A stretch of 64,000 bases of DNA from CAYTBN01 sp964436045 (GTDB lineage Bacteria; Myxococcota_A; UBA796; UBA9615; CAYRNR01): positions 9,828 through 73,827 of the forward strand of contig CAYTBN010000032.1 in NCBI GenBank assembly GCA_964436045.1, given 5' to 3'. The notes beneath the pieces are model-generated. The model had not been told where the DNA came from and did no database searches. It was given only the letters and a program-made list of their open reading frames with translations. The first letter of the stretch is position 1; every line of letters begins with the position of its first letter. This document shows, piece after piece, positions 8,011-17,771 of this stretch. Both the position numbers and the translations under genes were made by a program.

Positions 8011-9645
8011 TCAGACCGTACGACGGCGCAGCGTCATCAGCGCGCCGAGTCCTAGCAGCATCACGGCGCCCGGAACGGCGCCCCGGGAATCGTGGCTACA
8101 CTCACAGGCGTTGTCCGCCAGTCCCACCGAGTCCACCGGTGTGTTGACGAGGTCGTCGTCGTCTGCGGCGGTGTCGTCGTCTCCCCCGGTGTCGTCGTCT
8201 CCCCCGGTGTCGTCGTCGCCCACCGCGTCGTCGTCGTCGTCGTCGCCCGCGTCGTCGTCGTCGTCGTCGCCGGAGGCAGTGGCGCTGCAGACCTCCATCT
8301 GGCCCTCGTACGGGATCAGGTTGCGGCCGGTGGCGGTCAGGTACAGCACCTCGTCGTCGCCGGTGTCCAGCGCCAGGGTGACGTTGCCCGACTCGTCGGT
8401 GGTGCCGTATTCGTAGGTGCCGCCCTCGGACATGGCGCAGACCTCCACCCCTGCCCGCGGCTCACCCTCGAGGCAGACGGTGACGGTGACGTCGGTCTGT
8501 CCTTTCGGCACGTGGGGCGGGTGGCTGATCTCCATCTCGTTGGGAACACCGGTCCAGAGGTTCAACTCCGGATCGCCATAGACCACCGACGCGTAATACT
8601 GGCTGGACAGGTGGAACTCGTCGTAGAAGTGCAGGCGGCCCACCTCGGCAGCGTCGCCCATGCGGACGATCTCGTCCACACCCGTGTCCTCGAAGATGTG
8701 GCCCCAGAATCCCCGCCGGAAGGCGGAGCGCCAGTGGGCGCAGTACGAGCAGCTCACCGACTGGCCCACGTAGGCGACGGCGCCCCGCAGGTTGGCCACG
8801 TCGCCGGCCCGCATCCACATCTCGCCGCCGCACTCGTAGTCCGCCGAGTAGGCCAGGGTCTGACAGGTGTACGAGACCACCACCGGCATCATCGAGGTGG
8901 GTGGCTGCAGGGTGTCCGGGTAGACGGTGTACCCGGGCCAGTCGCAGTAGGTGTAGCCGCCGATGACCCCATGATGGGCGGCGTAGGCCAGCCCTTCCTC
9001 GATGCGGTCCTCGAGGTGGGCCCGCACGTTGGGCGTGGTCTGGTAGGTGTTGATCTCGACGTCGTTCATGTCCCACTGGGTCATCAACGCCTTCTCCCAC
9101 TGGGAGTCGCCGAAGTAGTGGAGCCAGTCGTCGTCGTCGCTGTCCTCGTAGATCATCAGGTTGGCGCGACCGTACCAGTCCGGGTCGCTGACGTCGGGCG
9201 TCCGTTCGTAGGCCAGGGTCTTGGCCACCATCACCTCGACCTGCGAGGCGTTGGCGGCGGGCAGCCGCCCGGGATGGATCTCGACGAACATGTCATTGTC
9301 GACGTTGCCGTACGCGGTGTCCGAGTAGCCGTCCTCGAGCCACGGCATCGGCACGTCGCCCATGTCGCCGACCAGCAGGACGTACTCCGGGGGCGGATCC
9401 CAGTTCTCGACGGCGTCGGTCACGAAGTTGCGGATCTCGACGCTCGAATAGCCCGTCTCCGCCAGGGTCGCCACCCGGGCCAGCATCCCCTTGCGGGTCT
9501 TCCACTCGGCGAGCGGGGCGATCTCGTCCTCGTAGGAGTCCGGGGTGATGATCAGGTAGCGGCCCCCGTCCGCCCCCGCGGCCGTCGGTACCGCCGCGGC
9601 GAGCAAGATCGCGGCGGCCGGCGCGGCGAGGGTTCTGGCTTCCAT
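8011..9645 (-). CDS. Gingipain-type (C25) cysteine protease with MYXO-CTERM anchor
   Basis: 544-aa secreted protease. The signal peptide covers residues 1-25. The N-terminal 'RYLIITPDSYEDEIAPLAEWKTRKGM' and 'YVLLVGDMGDVPMPW' are hallmarks of peptidase family C25. The His of the dyad is in 'AYAAHHGVIGGY' (His225) and the Cys in 'VVVSYTCQTLAYS' (Cys261); the 36-residue spacing fits gingipains. An Ig-like domain follows ('VTVTVCLEGEPRAGVEVCAM'), then a DDDD-rich linker (about 455-505), and a C-terminal signal 'CECSHDSRGAVPGAVMLLGLGALMTLRRR' of MYXO-CTERM type, which in myxobacteria marks proteins for surface anchoring. ATG 9645 is chosen because AGGAGG lies just upstream; the earlier ATG at 9660 overlaps that site. 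Confidence 0.88.
   Translation of the reverse strand: MEARTLAAPAAAILLAAAVPTAAGADGGRYLIITPDSYEDEIAPLAEWKTRKGMLARVATLAETGYSSVEIRNFVTDAVENWDPPPEYVLLVGDMGDVPMPWLEDGYSDTAYGNVDNDMFVEIHPGRLPAANASQVEVMVAKTLAYERTPDVSDPDWYGRANLMIYEDSDDDDWLHYFGDSQWEKALMTQWDMNDVEINTYQTTPNVRAHLEDRIEEGLAYAAHHGVIGGYTYCDWPGYTVYPDTLQPPTSMMPVVVSYTCQTLAYSADYECGGEMWMRAGDVANLRGAVAYVGQSVSCSYCAHWRSAFRRGFWGHIFEDTGVDEIVRMGDAAEVGRLHFYDEFHLSSQYYASVVYGDPELNLWTGVPNEMEISHPPHVPKGQTDVTVTVCLEGEPRAGVEVCAMSEGGTYEYGTTDESGNVTLALDTGDDEVLYLTATGRNLIPYEGQMEVCSATASGDDDDDDAGDDDDDDAVGDDDTGGDDDTGGDDDTAADDDDLVNTPVDSVGLADNACECSHDSRGAVPGAVMLLGLGALMTLRRRTV
8150..8275 (-). repeat. GAC-rich coding microsatellite next to the MYXO-CTERM signal
   Basis: On the minus strand this encodes the acidic linker that separates the C25 protease body from its C-terminal anchor. 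The composition matches the N-terminal linkers of the lipoproteins, although here it lies near the C-terminus. Confidence 0.8.
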
Positions 9646-9766
9646 GGAAACCTCCTGCAAGTGACCACGATAGCATGCGCGAGAGGCACCCGGAACGGCG
9701 GATCGGGAGGCATCGGGGATGGGTCAGGGTCGCAGTCTGGCCGGGCGTTCGTCGCCGTGAGGTCGC

Positions 9767-11068
9767 TCAGGGAGAGTCGGTGCAGCCGTCACATTCGTCG
9801 CAGCTGATGTCGTCCGGGTCGTTGTCGGATACGGCGCCGCCGGACAGGCTCATGCTCGAGCTCTTGCACGCGATCCCGCCGCCGTCCTCCCCGGCGCTGT
9901 TGCCGGTGATGTCGCTGCCGCCGAAGTAGGCCTGGGCGTTGTACAGCCGGACACCGCCGCCCATCTCGAGCGCGGTGTTGTCGGCGATGGAGCAGGAGCT
10001 GAAGGTGAGCTGGGAGTCGGTCCCGCTGTACATACCGCCGCCCTTGGTCTCGGCCTCGTTGCCCTCGATGACCGAGTCCAGGAAGGTCGCCCCCGCGGCG
10101 TAGGTCGCCAATCCGCCGCCCGCCCGCGCGCTGTTGTCGGTGATCTCGCTGCCGTCGATGACCACGTCGTAACTCTCCCGCAAGCGGATCCCGCCGCCGT
10201 AGCGGGTCCCGATGTTGGCCGTGATCACCGAGTCCTGCATCTGGAGTTTCGCGTTGTTGACGTAGATGCCCGCACCGTCCGCGGAGGTGTTGCCGGTGAT
10301 GACCAAGCCGGTCAGCGTGACGTCCGAGGCGTCGATGAACAGGCCGCCCCCGCACAGGTCCTCGATGCCGTCGTAGTCCGGATCGAAGGGGGTGCCGGCG
10401 CCGCCGCGGATGGTCAGCCCGATCAGGGTGGAGCTGTCGCCGAAGGTGTGGCTGACCGCCGATCCCCCTCCGGTGCCCTCGATCACCGTGTCCTCGGGGC
10501 CCGAGAGCGCCATCACGGTCACGTTCTTGCCCTCGAAGGTCACATCCTCGCCGTAGGTCCCAGGGTGGACGCAGATCACGTCGCCGTACATTCCGTCGTC
10601 CACCGCATCCTGGATCGAGGTCGCGTCGCCGCCACCGGAGGGGTCGACCACGATCACGTCCTCGTCGGTGCTGCCGTCGCAGTCGTTGTCGATGCCGTCG
10701 CAGCCGTCGTCGGCTTCGGGGTGCCGCTCCGCGTCGTCGTCGTCGCAGTCGTCGCCGTCCGTGCAGGCAACGGCCAGGTAGCCGTCCCCGTCCACATCGA
10801 GCACCCCGTCGTCCGGATCACCGCTGCAGTCCTGGTCCACCGCATCCCCGCACACCTCGTCGGCCAGCGGGTGGATATCGGCGTCGCCGTCGTCGCAGTC
10901 GCCCTGCTCCTCGCTGAAGCCGTCCCCGTCCTCGTCGACGGGGCACTCGTCACAGACCTCGCACTCCTCGCACTCCTCGCACTCCTCGCACTCCGGGCAT
11001 TCCTCGTCGCAGGAGCCACCCAGCACCACGAGCAACAGGCAGCCCGTCAGGATCCGCAGGATTCGCAT
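9767..11068 (-). CDS. Lipoprotein: Cys-every-third-residue linker, MopE repeats, beta-helix
   Basis: 433-aa lipoprotein. The lipobox ends at Cys20 (GGSC). Directly after it come seven further Cys at residues 24, 27, 30, 33, 36, 39 and 42, mostly in the repeat CEE. Three MopE-type repeats follow ('DEDGDGFSEEQGDCDDGDAD', 'DVDGDGYLAVACTDGDDCDDD', 'CDGIDNDCDGSTDED'), then a right-handed beta-helix ('GGGLFIDASDVTLTGLVITG', 'DGAGIYVNNAKLQMQDSVIT', and more) and a closing 'DECDGC' cluster. It has the same plan as the lipoprotein at 6588-7997, with the poly-Asp linker replaced by an acidic Cys-rich one. The start ATG 11068 is where the signal peptide begins. Probably surface exposed; the Cys ladder could bind metal or form disulfides. 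Confidence 0.82.
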   Translation of the reverse strand: MRILRILTGCLLLVVLGGSCDEECPECEECEECEECEVCDECPVDEDGDGFSEEQGDCDDGDADIHPLADEVCGDAVDQDCSGDPDDGVLDVDGDGYLAVACTDGDDCDDDDAERHPEADDGCDGIDNDCDGSTDEDVIVVDPSGGGDATSIQDAVDDGMYGDVICVHPGTYGEDVTFEGKNVTVMALSGPEDTVIEGTGGGSAVSHTFGDSSTLIGLTIRGGAGTPFDPDYDGIEDLCGGGLFIDASDVTLTGLVITGNTSADGAGIYVNNAKLQMQDSVITANIGTRYGGGIRLRESYDVVIDGSEITDNSARAGGGLATYAAGATFLDSVIEGNEAETKGGGMYSGTDSQLTFSSCSIADNTALEMGGGVRLYNAQAYFGGSDITGNSAGEDGGGIACKSSSMSLSGGAVSDNDPDDISCDECDGCTDSP

Positions 11069-11216
11069 CGCCAACCTCGCCTTTCCGCTGGAGTGCTCCC
11101 CAGGGTAGCCGAAAGCCAGGTGTCCTTCCACGACCGGGCTCGCAACGGTGACGTCCTCCGCTTCGGGCGCACGCTCGACTTGACTTGGCTCGGATTCTGA
11201 GGACGATTTAAAGGAG

Positions 11217-12443
11217 ATGGATTTTCACGCTCAGCTGAAACGGGACGATCTGCCCCAGGTCGACTACCCTTTCGTCCCCGGCGCTCGGCGGCTCCTCGAT
11301 CGGCTACTGGGCGGCTACCTCAGGTTGTTCAACAAGCGGCTGGCGCCGATGAAGCCCATCGCGATGGTCAACGGGATGCCGGCCTACGACCTGACCCAGC
11401 CGCCGATGGGCTCCCAGCCCGGCGCGCGGGTCCTGCGGGTCGGCTTCGACTACGTGGTGCGCCGCAAGCCGGCCCGTCCGATCAGCCTGGTGCTGATGGT
11501 CAACGGCCGCTGCGACATGTCCTGCCGGCACTGCTCGGCCCGCGACTACATGCGCGACGGTCGTCCGGTCATGGAGTTCGAGGAGATCATCGATCTGCTC
11601 GACCAGTTCCTGGCCCTCGGCGGTGCGTCGGTGGTGCTGTCCGGTGGCGAGCCCACGCTGCACCCGCGGCTGCTGGACATCGTCGACCACGTGCCCAAGG
11701 ACCAGGCCAGCGTGGCCATGTTCACCAACGGATCGAGGGTGGTGGAGATGGCCGACGAGCTGCGGAGCGCCGGACTGTTCGGCACCCTGGTCAGCCTGGA
11801 CTCGGACGATCCGGCCGCCCACGACGAGTACCGCGGGCGGGAGGGCGCCTTCCGGATCGCCACCGACGCGGTCGAGGCGATGCTGGCCTCCGGCTCGCTG
11901 GTGGGCATCTCGACCTACGTGACGCGGACGGCTCACCACAATGGTTACGTGAGCCGCATCATCGATCTGGGCACCCAGCTGGGCGTGCACCAGGTGTTCA
12001 TGTTCGACGCGGTCCCCACCGGCGCCTTCCTCCACGCGCGGGAGATGGTGCTCACCCCCGAGGACCGGGCCGAGGTCCGCGAGCTGGTCAAGGCGCAGAA
12101 CGCCCTGCCCACCGGCCCCGCCGTGATGGGCCAGTCGTGGGTCAACTCGTCGGAGGGATTCGGCTGCTTCGCCGGCTTCTACCAGCTGTACGTCAGCGCC
12201 AGCGGCGAGGCCTCCCCCTGCGACTTCACGCCCATCACCTTCGGCAATGTCCGCGACGAGGCGCTGGGGGCCATCTGGCGGCGCATGCGCGCCAGCGAGG
12301 AGTGGGGGAGTCGCCACAGCGAGTGCCGGATGCAGGACGAGTGTTTCCGGCGGGACACCTTGGATCTGGTGCCCGAGGGCACGCCATGGCCGGTGTCCTA
12401 CGACCGGATCCTCGAACTGCGGGCCGCGCGCGACAAACGCTGA
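11217..12443 (+). CDS. Radical SAM protein with SPASM-like C-terminus
   Basis: 408-aa radical SAM enzyme. The 4Fe-4S motif CDMSCRHC (Cys99, 103, 106) is followed by the SAM-binding 'SGGEPTLHP'. The C-terminus has further Cys in SPASM-like context ('GCFAGFYQLYVSASGEASPCDFTP', 'SECRMQDEC'), suggesting one or two auxiliary clusters. Such proteins modify peptides or small molecules; the substrate here is unknown. The N-terminus carries about 85 extra residues before the barrel. The ribosome-binding site AAGGAG directly abuts the ATG at 11217 with no spacer, and another possible one (GAGGA) is 13 nt upstream, so the start is less certain than the gene. A hydrolase gene begins four bases after its stop. 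Confidence 0.83.
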   Translation: MDFHAQLKRDDLPQVDYPFVPGARRLLDRLLGGYLRLFNKRLAPMKPIAMVNGMPAYDLTQPPMGSQPGARVLRVGFDYVVRRKPARPISLVLMVNGRCDMSCRHCSARDYMRDGRPVMEFEEIIDLLDQFLALGGASVVLSGGEPTLHPRLLDIVDHVPKDQASVAMFTNGSRVVEMADELRSAGLFGTLVSLDSDDPAAHDEYRGREGAFRIATDAVEAMLASGSLVGISTYVTRTAHHNGYVSRIIDLGTQLGVHQVFMFDAVPTGAFLHAREMVLTPEDRAEVRELVKAQNALPTGPAVMGQSWVNSSEGFGCFAGFYQLYVSASGEASPCDFTPITFGNVRDEALGAIWRRMRASEEWGSRHSECRMQDECFRRDTLDLVPEGTPWPVSYDRILELRAARDKR

Positions 12444-12447
12444 GATC

Positions 12448-13299
12448 ATGGCCCGTCGGGAACGACGCCCCCCTGCACCCGGACGCTTCGTCTCCGCCGC
12501 GGGCCTACGGCTCCACACCGTCGAGAGTGGCGCGGGCGATCCGGCGGTGCTCCTGCTCCACGGGTACCTGAGTTCCACGGCGATCTGGGACGACGCCCGG
12601 CTCCGCCTCTCCGAGCACCAGCGGACCCTGGCCCTGGACCTGCCCGGCTGTGGCTACTCCGATCGCCCGTCCGACGCTCCCTACGACCTTCCCTGGCTGG
12701 CGGACACGGTCCTGGCTGCCCTCGACACCCTGTCCCTCGACCGGGTCGTGCTCGGCGGCCACTCCCTGGGCGCAGCCGTCGCGATCCATGCGTCGGTCCG
12801 CGCGCCTGGCCGGCTGGCGGGACTGGTGCTGGTCTCTCCGCCAGCCTATTCGCCTCCTCCTCCCCCCGGTCTGCGGCTGGCCCGCCATTGGCCCGGTTTG
12901 ATGCGGGTGTTCTTCGCCAGTCCGGCGGGGCGCGCGGCCATCCCGCCGCTGATCCGCCGTGCCGGATTTGCGGGCCGGGACGTGGAGGTTCGTGAGCGCA
13001 CCGCCCGGTTGCTGGCCCACCTGGACGCCCCGGGCGGCTGGGCCGCGGCGACCGCGATGGGTCTGCAGCTGCGGGAGCACTCGCCGGACGCCGAGCTCCT
13101 GGGCCAGGTCTCCTGTCCAGCGCTGGTCGTGTGGGGTGACCTCGACCGGGTCCACCCGCCCGCGGCCGGGAAGTTGCTGTGTGGGGACCTGGGCGGTCGG
13201 ACCCGGTTGGAACGGATCGGCGGGGCGGGGCACAACGTCCACGAGGAGGCCTCGGGTCCCTTCGCCGATGCCGTCCGCCGCTGGGCCGCGACCCTTTGA
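12448..13299 (+). CDS. Alpha/beta hydrolase
   Basis: 283-aa hydrolase without signal peptide, so probably cytoplasmic. The catalytic triad is visible: the nucleophile Ser106 in GGHSLGAA, the acid in 'VVWGDLDRVHP' (Asp231 or Asp233) and His262 in 'GGAGHNVHEE'. The oxyanion region is 'LLLHGYLSSTAIW'. It lies four bases after the radical SAM gene and is almost certainly co-translated with it, so it may process the same product. Substrate unknown (ester, lactone or amide). Confidence 0.82.
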   Translation: MARRERRPPAPGRFVSAAGLRLHTVESGAGDPAVLLLHGYLSSTAIWDDARLRLSEHQRTLALDLPGCGYSDRPSDAPYDLPWLADTVLAALDTLSLDRVVLGGHSLGAAVAIHASVRAPGRLAGLVLVSPPAYSPPPPPGLRLARHWPGLMRVFFASPAGRAAIPPLIRRAGFAGRDVEVRERTARLLAHLDAPGGWAAATAMGLQLREHSPDAELLGQVSCPALVVWGDLDRVHPPAAGKLLCGDLGGRTRLERIGGAGHNVHEEASGPFADAVRRWAATL

Positions 13300-13316
13300 C
13301 TCGGCGGTTCAGCGCG

Positions 13317-16300
13317 TCAGAAGCGGGTCCAGTGGCCGTCGATGGCCACGGGCGACCGGAGGTCGGACAGGCGCAGATCCGTGGGGGCGAAGTGGGTCGC
13401 GGCGCGGCGCCCCGGGGTGATCGACAGCCCGATCGTGGCCTCCAGCCTCGCGGGATCCAGCAGGTAGCTCAGGTGGACGGCCGGCCGTACCCAGAGGTCC
13501 GGCGGACCCAGGTCGGCCCAGGCACCCACGGCCAGCTCGGCGCGCCACCAGCCCTCCGGGCGCCAGGAGTCGGCGAAGCGGTGGCTGAGATGCACGCGCG
13601 CGCTCAGCCCCACCGGCCGCGGATAGAGCCGGAATTCCAGCTGCCCGCCCGCGTTGTCCAGGACCGGCAGCTCGGGATTGGTCATCGCGCCCACGGTCAG
13701 CACGAACGCGCCGTCCACCCAGGGCCGCCATACCAGGTCCGTGCCGACGCCGAGGCCGATGGGATGGGCGCGCCGGTAGCTCGAGGCCAGCTCCATGTCC
13801 AGCCGGCGGGCGAACCACTGCAGCTCGATGCGCGGCTGCACGTAACCCCGGAGCTGCAGGTGGGGCACCAGCGTCAGGTCGGGCGCCAGCCGGGTCGGAC
13901 GATCCAGCCGGGCCCGCAGCGCCAGCGCGCCGAAGGTCCCCTGGTCGGTGGTCTGGATCAGCCCCTGCGCCTTGCCGCCCAGCCGCAATCCGGCGGCGGG
14001 CCAGCGGTGGTACGCCCCAAGCCGCAGGCCGAACGAGGGACCGGCCGTGAAACCGATGCGGGCCATGCCGCCGCCGTGGAACCAGGTGTTGCCGGTTCGC
14101 CGCAGTCCCACCCGGTGCAGGGCGTCGACCTGGACGTACTGGTAGCGCTGGTCGCTCTTCTCCAGGTCCGCCGACCAGCGGTCCCAGAAACTGACGGACG
14201 CATCGAGGGTGCCACCCGCGGCCGGCCGTGGCAGCCGGAGCGCTCCCTCGCTGACGGCCGAGTCCACGGGGCGCTCCATCCGCGGATCGGCCGGGATCCC
14301 GGCGTCCACGCTCGCTGGCGGCGGCGGCAGGACGACCTCCGACGCCACCCGCCGGGTCACCCGCACGGCCACAGCGCCCCCTCCGGTGCGGAGAACCAGA
14401 TCGCGGGGGCCGGTGGCGAACAGGTCGATGGACGCGTTGTCGACCGCGCCGTAGGCGACGTCCTGATCGGTGATCATCGCCCGCGGTACCGAGGGCCACT
14501 CCCGGCTCAGCAACGGCGTCTCCCCGTCCAGCACCTCCAGTCGGATCGGCCCGGCTCCGGATCGCGGGGCGGCCTCGATCAGCAGGCGGGTCGGTCCGGC
14601 GACCTGGTAGCACACGCGTTCGTCCGGCTGGGCCACGTGGAACCAGGCGCGTCGATCGGCGATGCGCCACCCCTCCTCGGGGCCGACGAGTGCCAGTGCG
14701 GCGTAACGGGCGTGCCCCTCGTGGGCCAGGGAGATCGCCAGCGACGAGTCCGCGGGAAACGAGAGGGGCCGTCGCTCCACGCGCCCGGTCGGCACGGCCC
14801 AGGTCTCCGGCTCCGCCTCGCCCTGCGCGATGGTGAGATGGCAGAACGTGCCGTCACCCTCCCGTGGCTGGCGGAGGTCGTCGCAGACCACCTCCAACGC
14901 CAGCTCGGACGGCGCACCTCTGTCGGGCTGGACGACCCAGCGGGTTCCCGCCGCCAGCAACTGGTCCACGTGGGGTAGCGGCGCGCCCAGCATCGTCCAG
15001 CGCGCCCAGCGGGCGGGGTCGGCCTGGGGATCCGGGGGCGGGATCGGCCCCCCGAGCAGGATCCGGTCGGGGCTCTCCTCGGCCGTGCCCAGGTGGTCCG
15101 GGCGAGTGGCCAGGGTGGCTCGCTGTGCGATGCGGGCCGTCTCGGCGTCCTCGACCACCGCCCGGGCCGCGCTGGCGTGGAGCAGCGCCAGCAACGCCGC
15201 CTCCGGGTCCTCGGCCGCCCGGTCCAACGAGTCCGCCGCGAGCGCCGCGTGGATCGCCGCGTCGTGGGGTGAGACCGCCAGCGCCTTGTCGAGCTCCCCC
15301 CCGGCGATGAGGCGGGCGGGGTCGTCCGCGGGCAGATCCCCGAGCCAGGCGGCCTCACCCGGCCCGGCTGCAGCGGGTACGTCCAGCGGGAGCACGGGGC
15401 CCCGCGGCGGCGCGTGAACCCGCGTGCGGTGGGGGCCCCCCACCGAACGCGCAGCCGCCTCCAGCCGCTCCAGCCCCGCGTTTGTGTCCCCCGCCCGGCG
15501 GGCCTGGTCGATGTCGCGCCGGGCGTACCCCGGCAGGTTCATCCCGAGCAGGAGCTCCGCGCGGGCTGCGTGGAGCCTGGCTCTCTCGACGGGATCGGTT
15601 GCGATGGCCAACGCTGCAGAGAGCCGTTCCAGGTCGGCCGGCGCGGGCTCCATTATCGGCGGCGTCCCCTGGGCCTCCGGGGCGATCAGGTGGTGTCTCG
15701 GGCCCCGGATCGCGACCCGGGCCCACAGCGGAGAGCCCCCGCCGTCCCGGCGGAGCCGCACCCACTCCGCATCGATTCCCAGGTCGACCGTCGCCTCGCT
15801 GGTGGCCAGCGGCGTTCCTGGTACCGCATCGCCGTCGGACATCAACACCGCGGGCGGCGCGTCGGTCGGGTGGATCCGGATCCGCCGTGGTCCCTCTGCG
15901 GACTCGAGCACCAGATCCTGCGGCTCGTCGCCTTCCCACCAGGCCTCGACCCGCAGATGGGTGGGGCCGACCGCCGCGGACGGTAGGCCGAACGTCGCGC
16001 CGCCAGCGCCGGGCTCGATCGGGGTGGCCAGGGCGGTGCGCAGGTGGGGGTGGTCTCCGTCCCAGCGCCCCGCCACCGCCGCCGCGAGTGGCAGGTCGGT
16101 GGCGACTGCGATCCGTCCTTCGTGACCCCGCGGCAGCGACAGCAGCATCCGGTGAGTACCGGGCGCGAGGGCGATGCGGAAGCGGGTGACCGGTCCGGCG
16201 AGGACGATTCGCTCGGCGGCGTGATCGTCCACCTGCAACGCCGCCGCCGCCGGACGGCCGGAGAGGTTGAGCCCGATCCCCTGGACGACCGTCCACAGCG

Positions 16301-17771
16301 CGGGGTCGGAGCCCTCGTCGAGGGCGACCGAGATGCGCTCCCCCGGCGGGAGGAAACTGTAGACGCTCGGCCGATGTCGGCCCTCGTCGTCCGGCTCAGC
16401 CAGCGCGTTGCGAGGGGGAAGGGCCTGGACCACCTCCCCCCGCAGTTCGGGCGAACGGATCCCGCGGGTCAGGTAGGCGGTGGCGTGGAGCCAGGTGTCC
16501 CGGAGCGCCTGGCGGGTGTCGTCGTCCGCCGGGTAGGGCCCGCCGAGGTCTTGTTCCCTGACAGCTGCCTCCAGGCTGGGCAGGGCCGGGACGTCGCCGA
16601 TCGCGGGGACCCGTGCCTGGGCCCATCCCAGGATCTTCAGGGCGTCGAGATCGCCGGGATCGGCGGCGAGGATGTCGAGGGCCAGATCCTGGGCATCCGC
16701 GAAGCGCCCCTCGGCCAGCGCGTCGTGGGCCGGTCGCGATCCCCGGTCGGACGTCGTCTTGTCGCCGATCCGCCTGCCGAGGGCCTGCCACCGCAGCGCG
16801 TCGGGCAGGTCGGGGAACCGGGGCCGGACGCGGTACAGCCGGGCCCGCAGCAGGACGGCGGCGCCGTCGATCCGGGCCAGCAGCGCCCTTTCTCCAGGTG
16901 GAGTCGGAAGCTCCAGGGTGCGGCGGGGAGCCCTCGGCCCGGCGGGATCGTCCGGCCACGCCATGCCGCTGGTGGGCAGCCGCGCCAGGGGTCTCCCCGC
17001 CTCGTCCTCGACGGTCAGGTCCAGGTGGACGGCCACCGGACCCGGTCCGCTGGCCAGACTGGGGATGGCGTCCAGCACCAGCAAGCTCGGCCCGCGGGTG
17101 GAGAGGCCGACCGTCCCGCCGTCGTCGATGAGCTGCTCGTCCTGCGAGGCGGGCGTCCGGCCGCGGGAGAGGTGGGCCGTCGGCGGGTCGAACAACAACA
17201 GCCGCTGGTCCAGCAGCGCGCGGCGCAGCGACGCGGGATTCGACCGCCCGGCGGCCGCTCGGCCGACGAGATCCTCGACGAGCGCGGCCGATCCGTCGAC
17301 GGCGGGCAGGGCGGGCGGGGCCTCGTCCGCGGATGCGGCCCAGCGCCACAGCCGTCGCTCGATTCGCGAGACCGCCGCGCTGTCGTCCCCGGGCTCGAGC
17401 AGCCACGCCTGGACGGCGCCAGCCGCCGGGGTGACCGCCAGGTACGCGCGCGGCGCGGGGCCGGTCCACAGCAGGTGCCGCCCATCACCCAGCGCCTCGG
17501 GGATCAGCTCCACGCGGGAGTGCACGCCTCCGTAGTGGTCGACCTCGACTCGCCAGAACTCCGCTTCGGCGCCGGGCTGCAGCTGTAGCTCCAACGTGGA
17601 TGCCGAGGGCGTCGATATCCAGGTCGCTCCGTCGGGATCGGCGGACAGGGCGGGCACGGGCGCAAGCTCGGTCCACACGGCCGTGCTGGCCCGGTCCGCC
17701 TCCGTGGCCAGGGCGGCGCCGGGCTGGGTGACCCACAGCGCCAGCAGCAGCGTGATCAGGCCCCTGATCAC
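13317..17771 (-). CDS. Giant exported protein with beta-barrel-like C-terminus
   Basis: 1484-aa protein, family not recognised. It starts with a signal peptide (MIRGLITLLLALWVTQPGAALA) at GTG 17771. This start is set by a GTGA overlap with the stop of the preceding gene. The body mixes beta-rich segments with TPR-like helical stretches ('FADAQDLALDILAADPGDLDALKILGWAQ', 'RARLHAARAELLLGMNLPGYARRDIDQARRAG'). The last 280 or so residues alternate aromatic/hydrophobic and polar residues in strands ('FGLRLGAYHRWPAAGLRLGGKAQGL', 'AELAVGAWADLGPPDLW') and end in Phe, as outer-membrane barrels do. I infer an outer-membrane or periplasmic scaffold. It is the last gene of a four-gene leftward unit with two small membrane proteins and the redox fusion. 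It converges with the hydrolase, 17 nt apart. Confidence 0.72.
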   Translation of the reverse strand: MIRGLITLLLALWVTQPGAALATEADRASTAVWTELAPVPALSADPDGATWISTPSASTLELQLQPGAEAEFWRVEVDHYGGVHSRVELIPEALGDGRHLLWTGPAPRAYLAVTPAAGAVQAWLLEPGDDSAAVSRIERRLWRWAASADEAPPALPAVDGSAALVEDLVGRAAAGRSNPASLRRALLDQRLLLFDPPTAHLSRGRTPASQDEQLIDDGGTVGLSTRGPSLLVLDAIPSLASGPGPVAVHLDLTVEDEAGRPLARLPTSGMAWPDDPAGPRAPRRTLELPTPPGERALLARIDGAAVLLRARLYRVRPRFPDLPDALRWQALGRRIGDKTTSDRGSRPAHDALAEGRFADAQDLALDILAADPGDLDALKILGWAQARVPAIGDVPALPSLEAAVREQDLGGPYPADDDTRQALRDTWLHATAYLTRGIRSPELRGEVVQALPPRNALAEPDDEGRHRPSVYSFLPPGERISVALDEGSDPALWTVVQGIGLNLSGRPAAAALQVDDHAAERIVLAGPVTRFRIALAPGTHRMLLSLPRGHEGRIAVATDLPLAAAVAGRWDGDHPHLRTALATPIEPGAGGATFGLPSAAVGPTHLRVEAWWEGDEPQDLVLESAEGPRRIRIHPTDAPPAVLMSDGDAVPGTPLATSEATVDLGIDAEWVRLRRDGGGSPLWARVAIRGPRHHLIAPEAQGTPPIMEPAPADLERLSAALAIATDPVERARLHAARAELLLGMNLPGYARRDIDQARRAGDTNAGLERLEAAARSVGGPHRTRVHAPPRGPVLPLDVPAAAGPGEAAWLGDLPADDPARLIAGGELDKALAVSPHDAAIHAALAADSLDRAAEDPEAALLALLHASAARAVVEDAETARIAQRATLATRPDHLGTAEESPDRILLGGPIPPPDPQADPARWARWTMLGAPLPHVDQLLAAGTRWVVQPDRGAPSELALEVVCDDLRQPREGDGTFCHLTIAQGEAEPETWAVPTGRVERRPLSFPADSSLAISLAHEGHARYAALALVGPEEGWRIADRRAWFHVAQPDERVCYQVAGPTRLLIEAAPRSGAGPIRLEVLDGETPLLSREWPSVPRAMITDQDVAYGAVDNASIDLFATGPRDLVLRTGGGAVAVRVTRRVASEVVLPPPPASVDAGIPADPRMERPVDSAVSEGALRLPRPAAGGTLDASVSFWDRWSADLEKSDQRYQYVQVDALHRVGLRRTGNTWFHGGGMARIGFTAGPSFGLRLGAYHRWPAAGLRLGGKAQGLIQTTDQGTFGALALRARLDRPTRLAPDLTLVPHLQLRGYVQPRIELQWFARRLDMELASSYRRAHPIGLGVGTDLVWRPWVDGAFVLTVGAMTNPELPVLDNAGGQLEFRLYPRPVGLSARVHLSHRFADSWRPEGWWRAELAVGAWADLGPPDLWVRPAVHLSYLLDPARLEATIGLSITPGRRAATHFAPTDLRLSDLRSPVAIDGHWTRF

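Noticed and set aside
11180..11208. TTGACT upstream of the first radical SAM gene as a -35
   Set aside because: No acceptable -10 lies 16-18 bp downstream.
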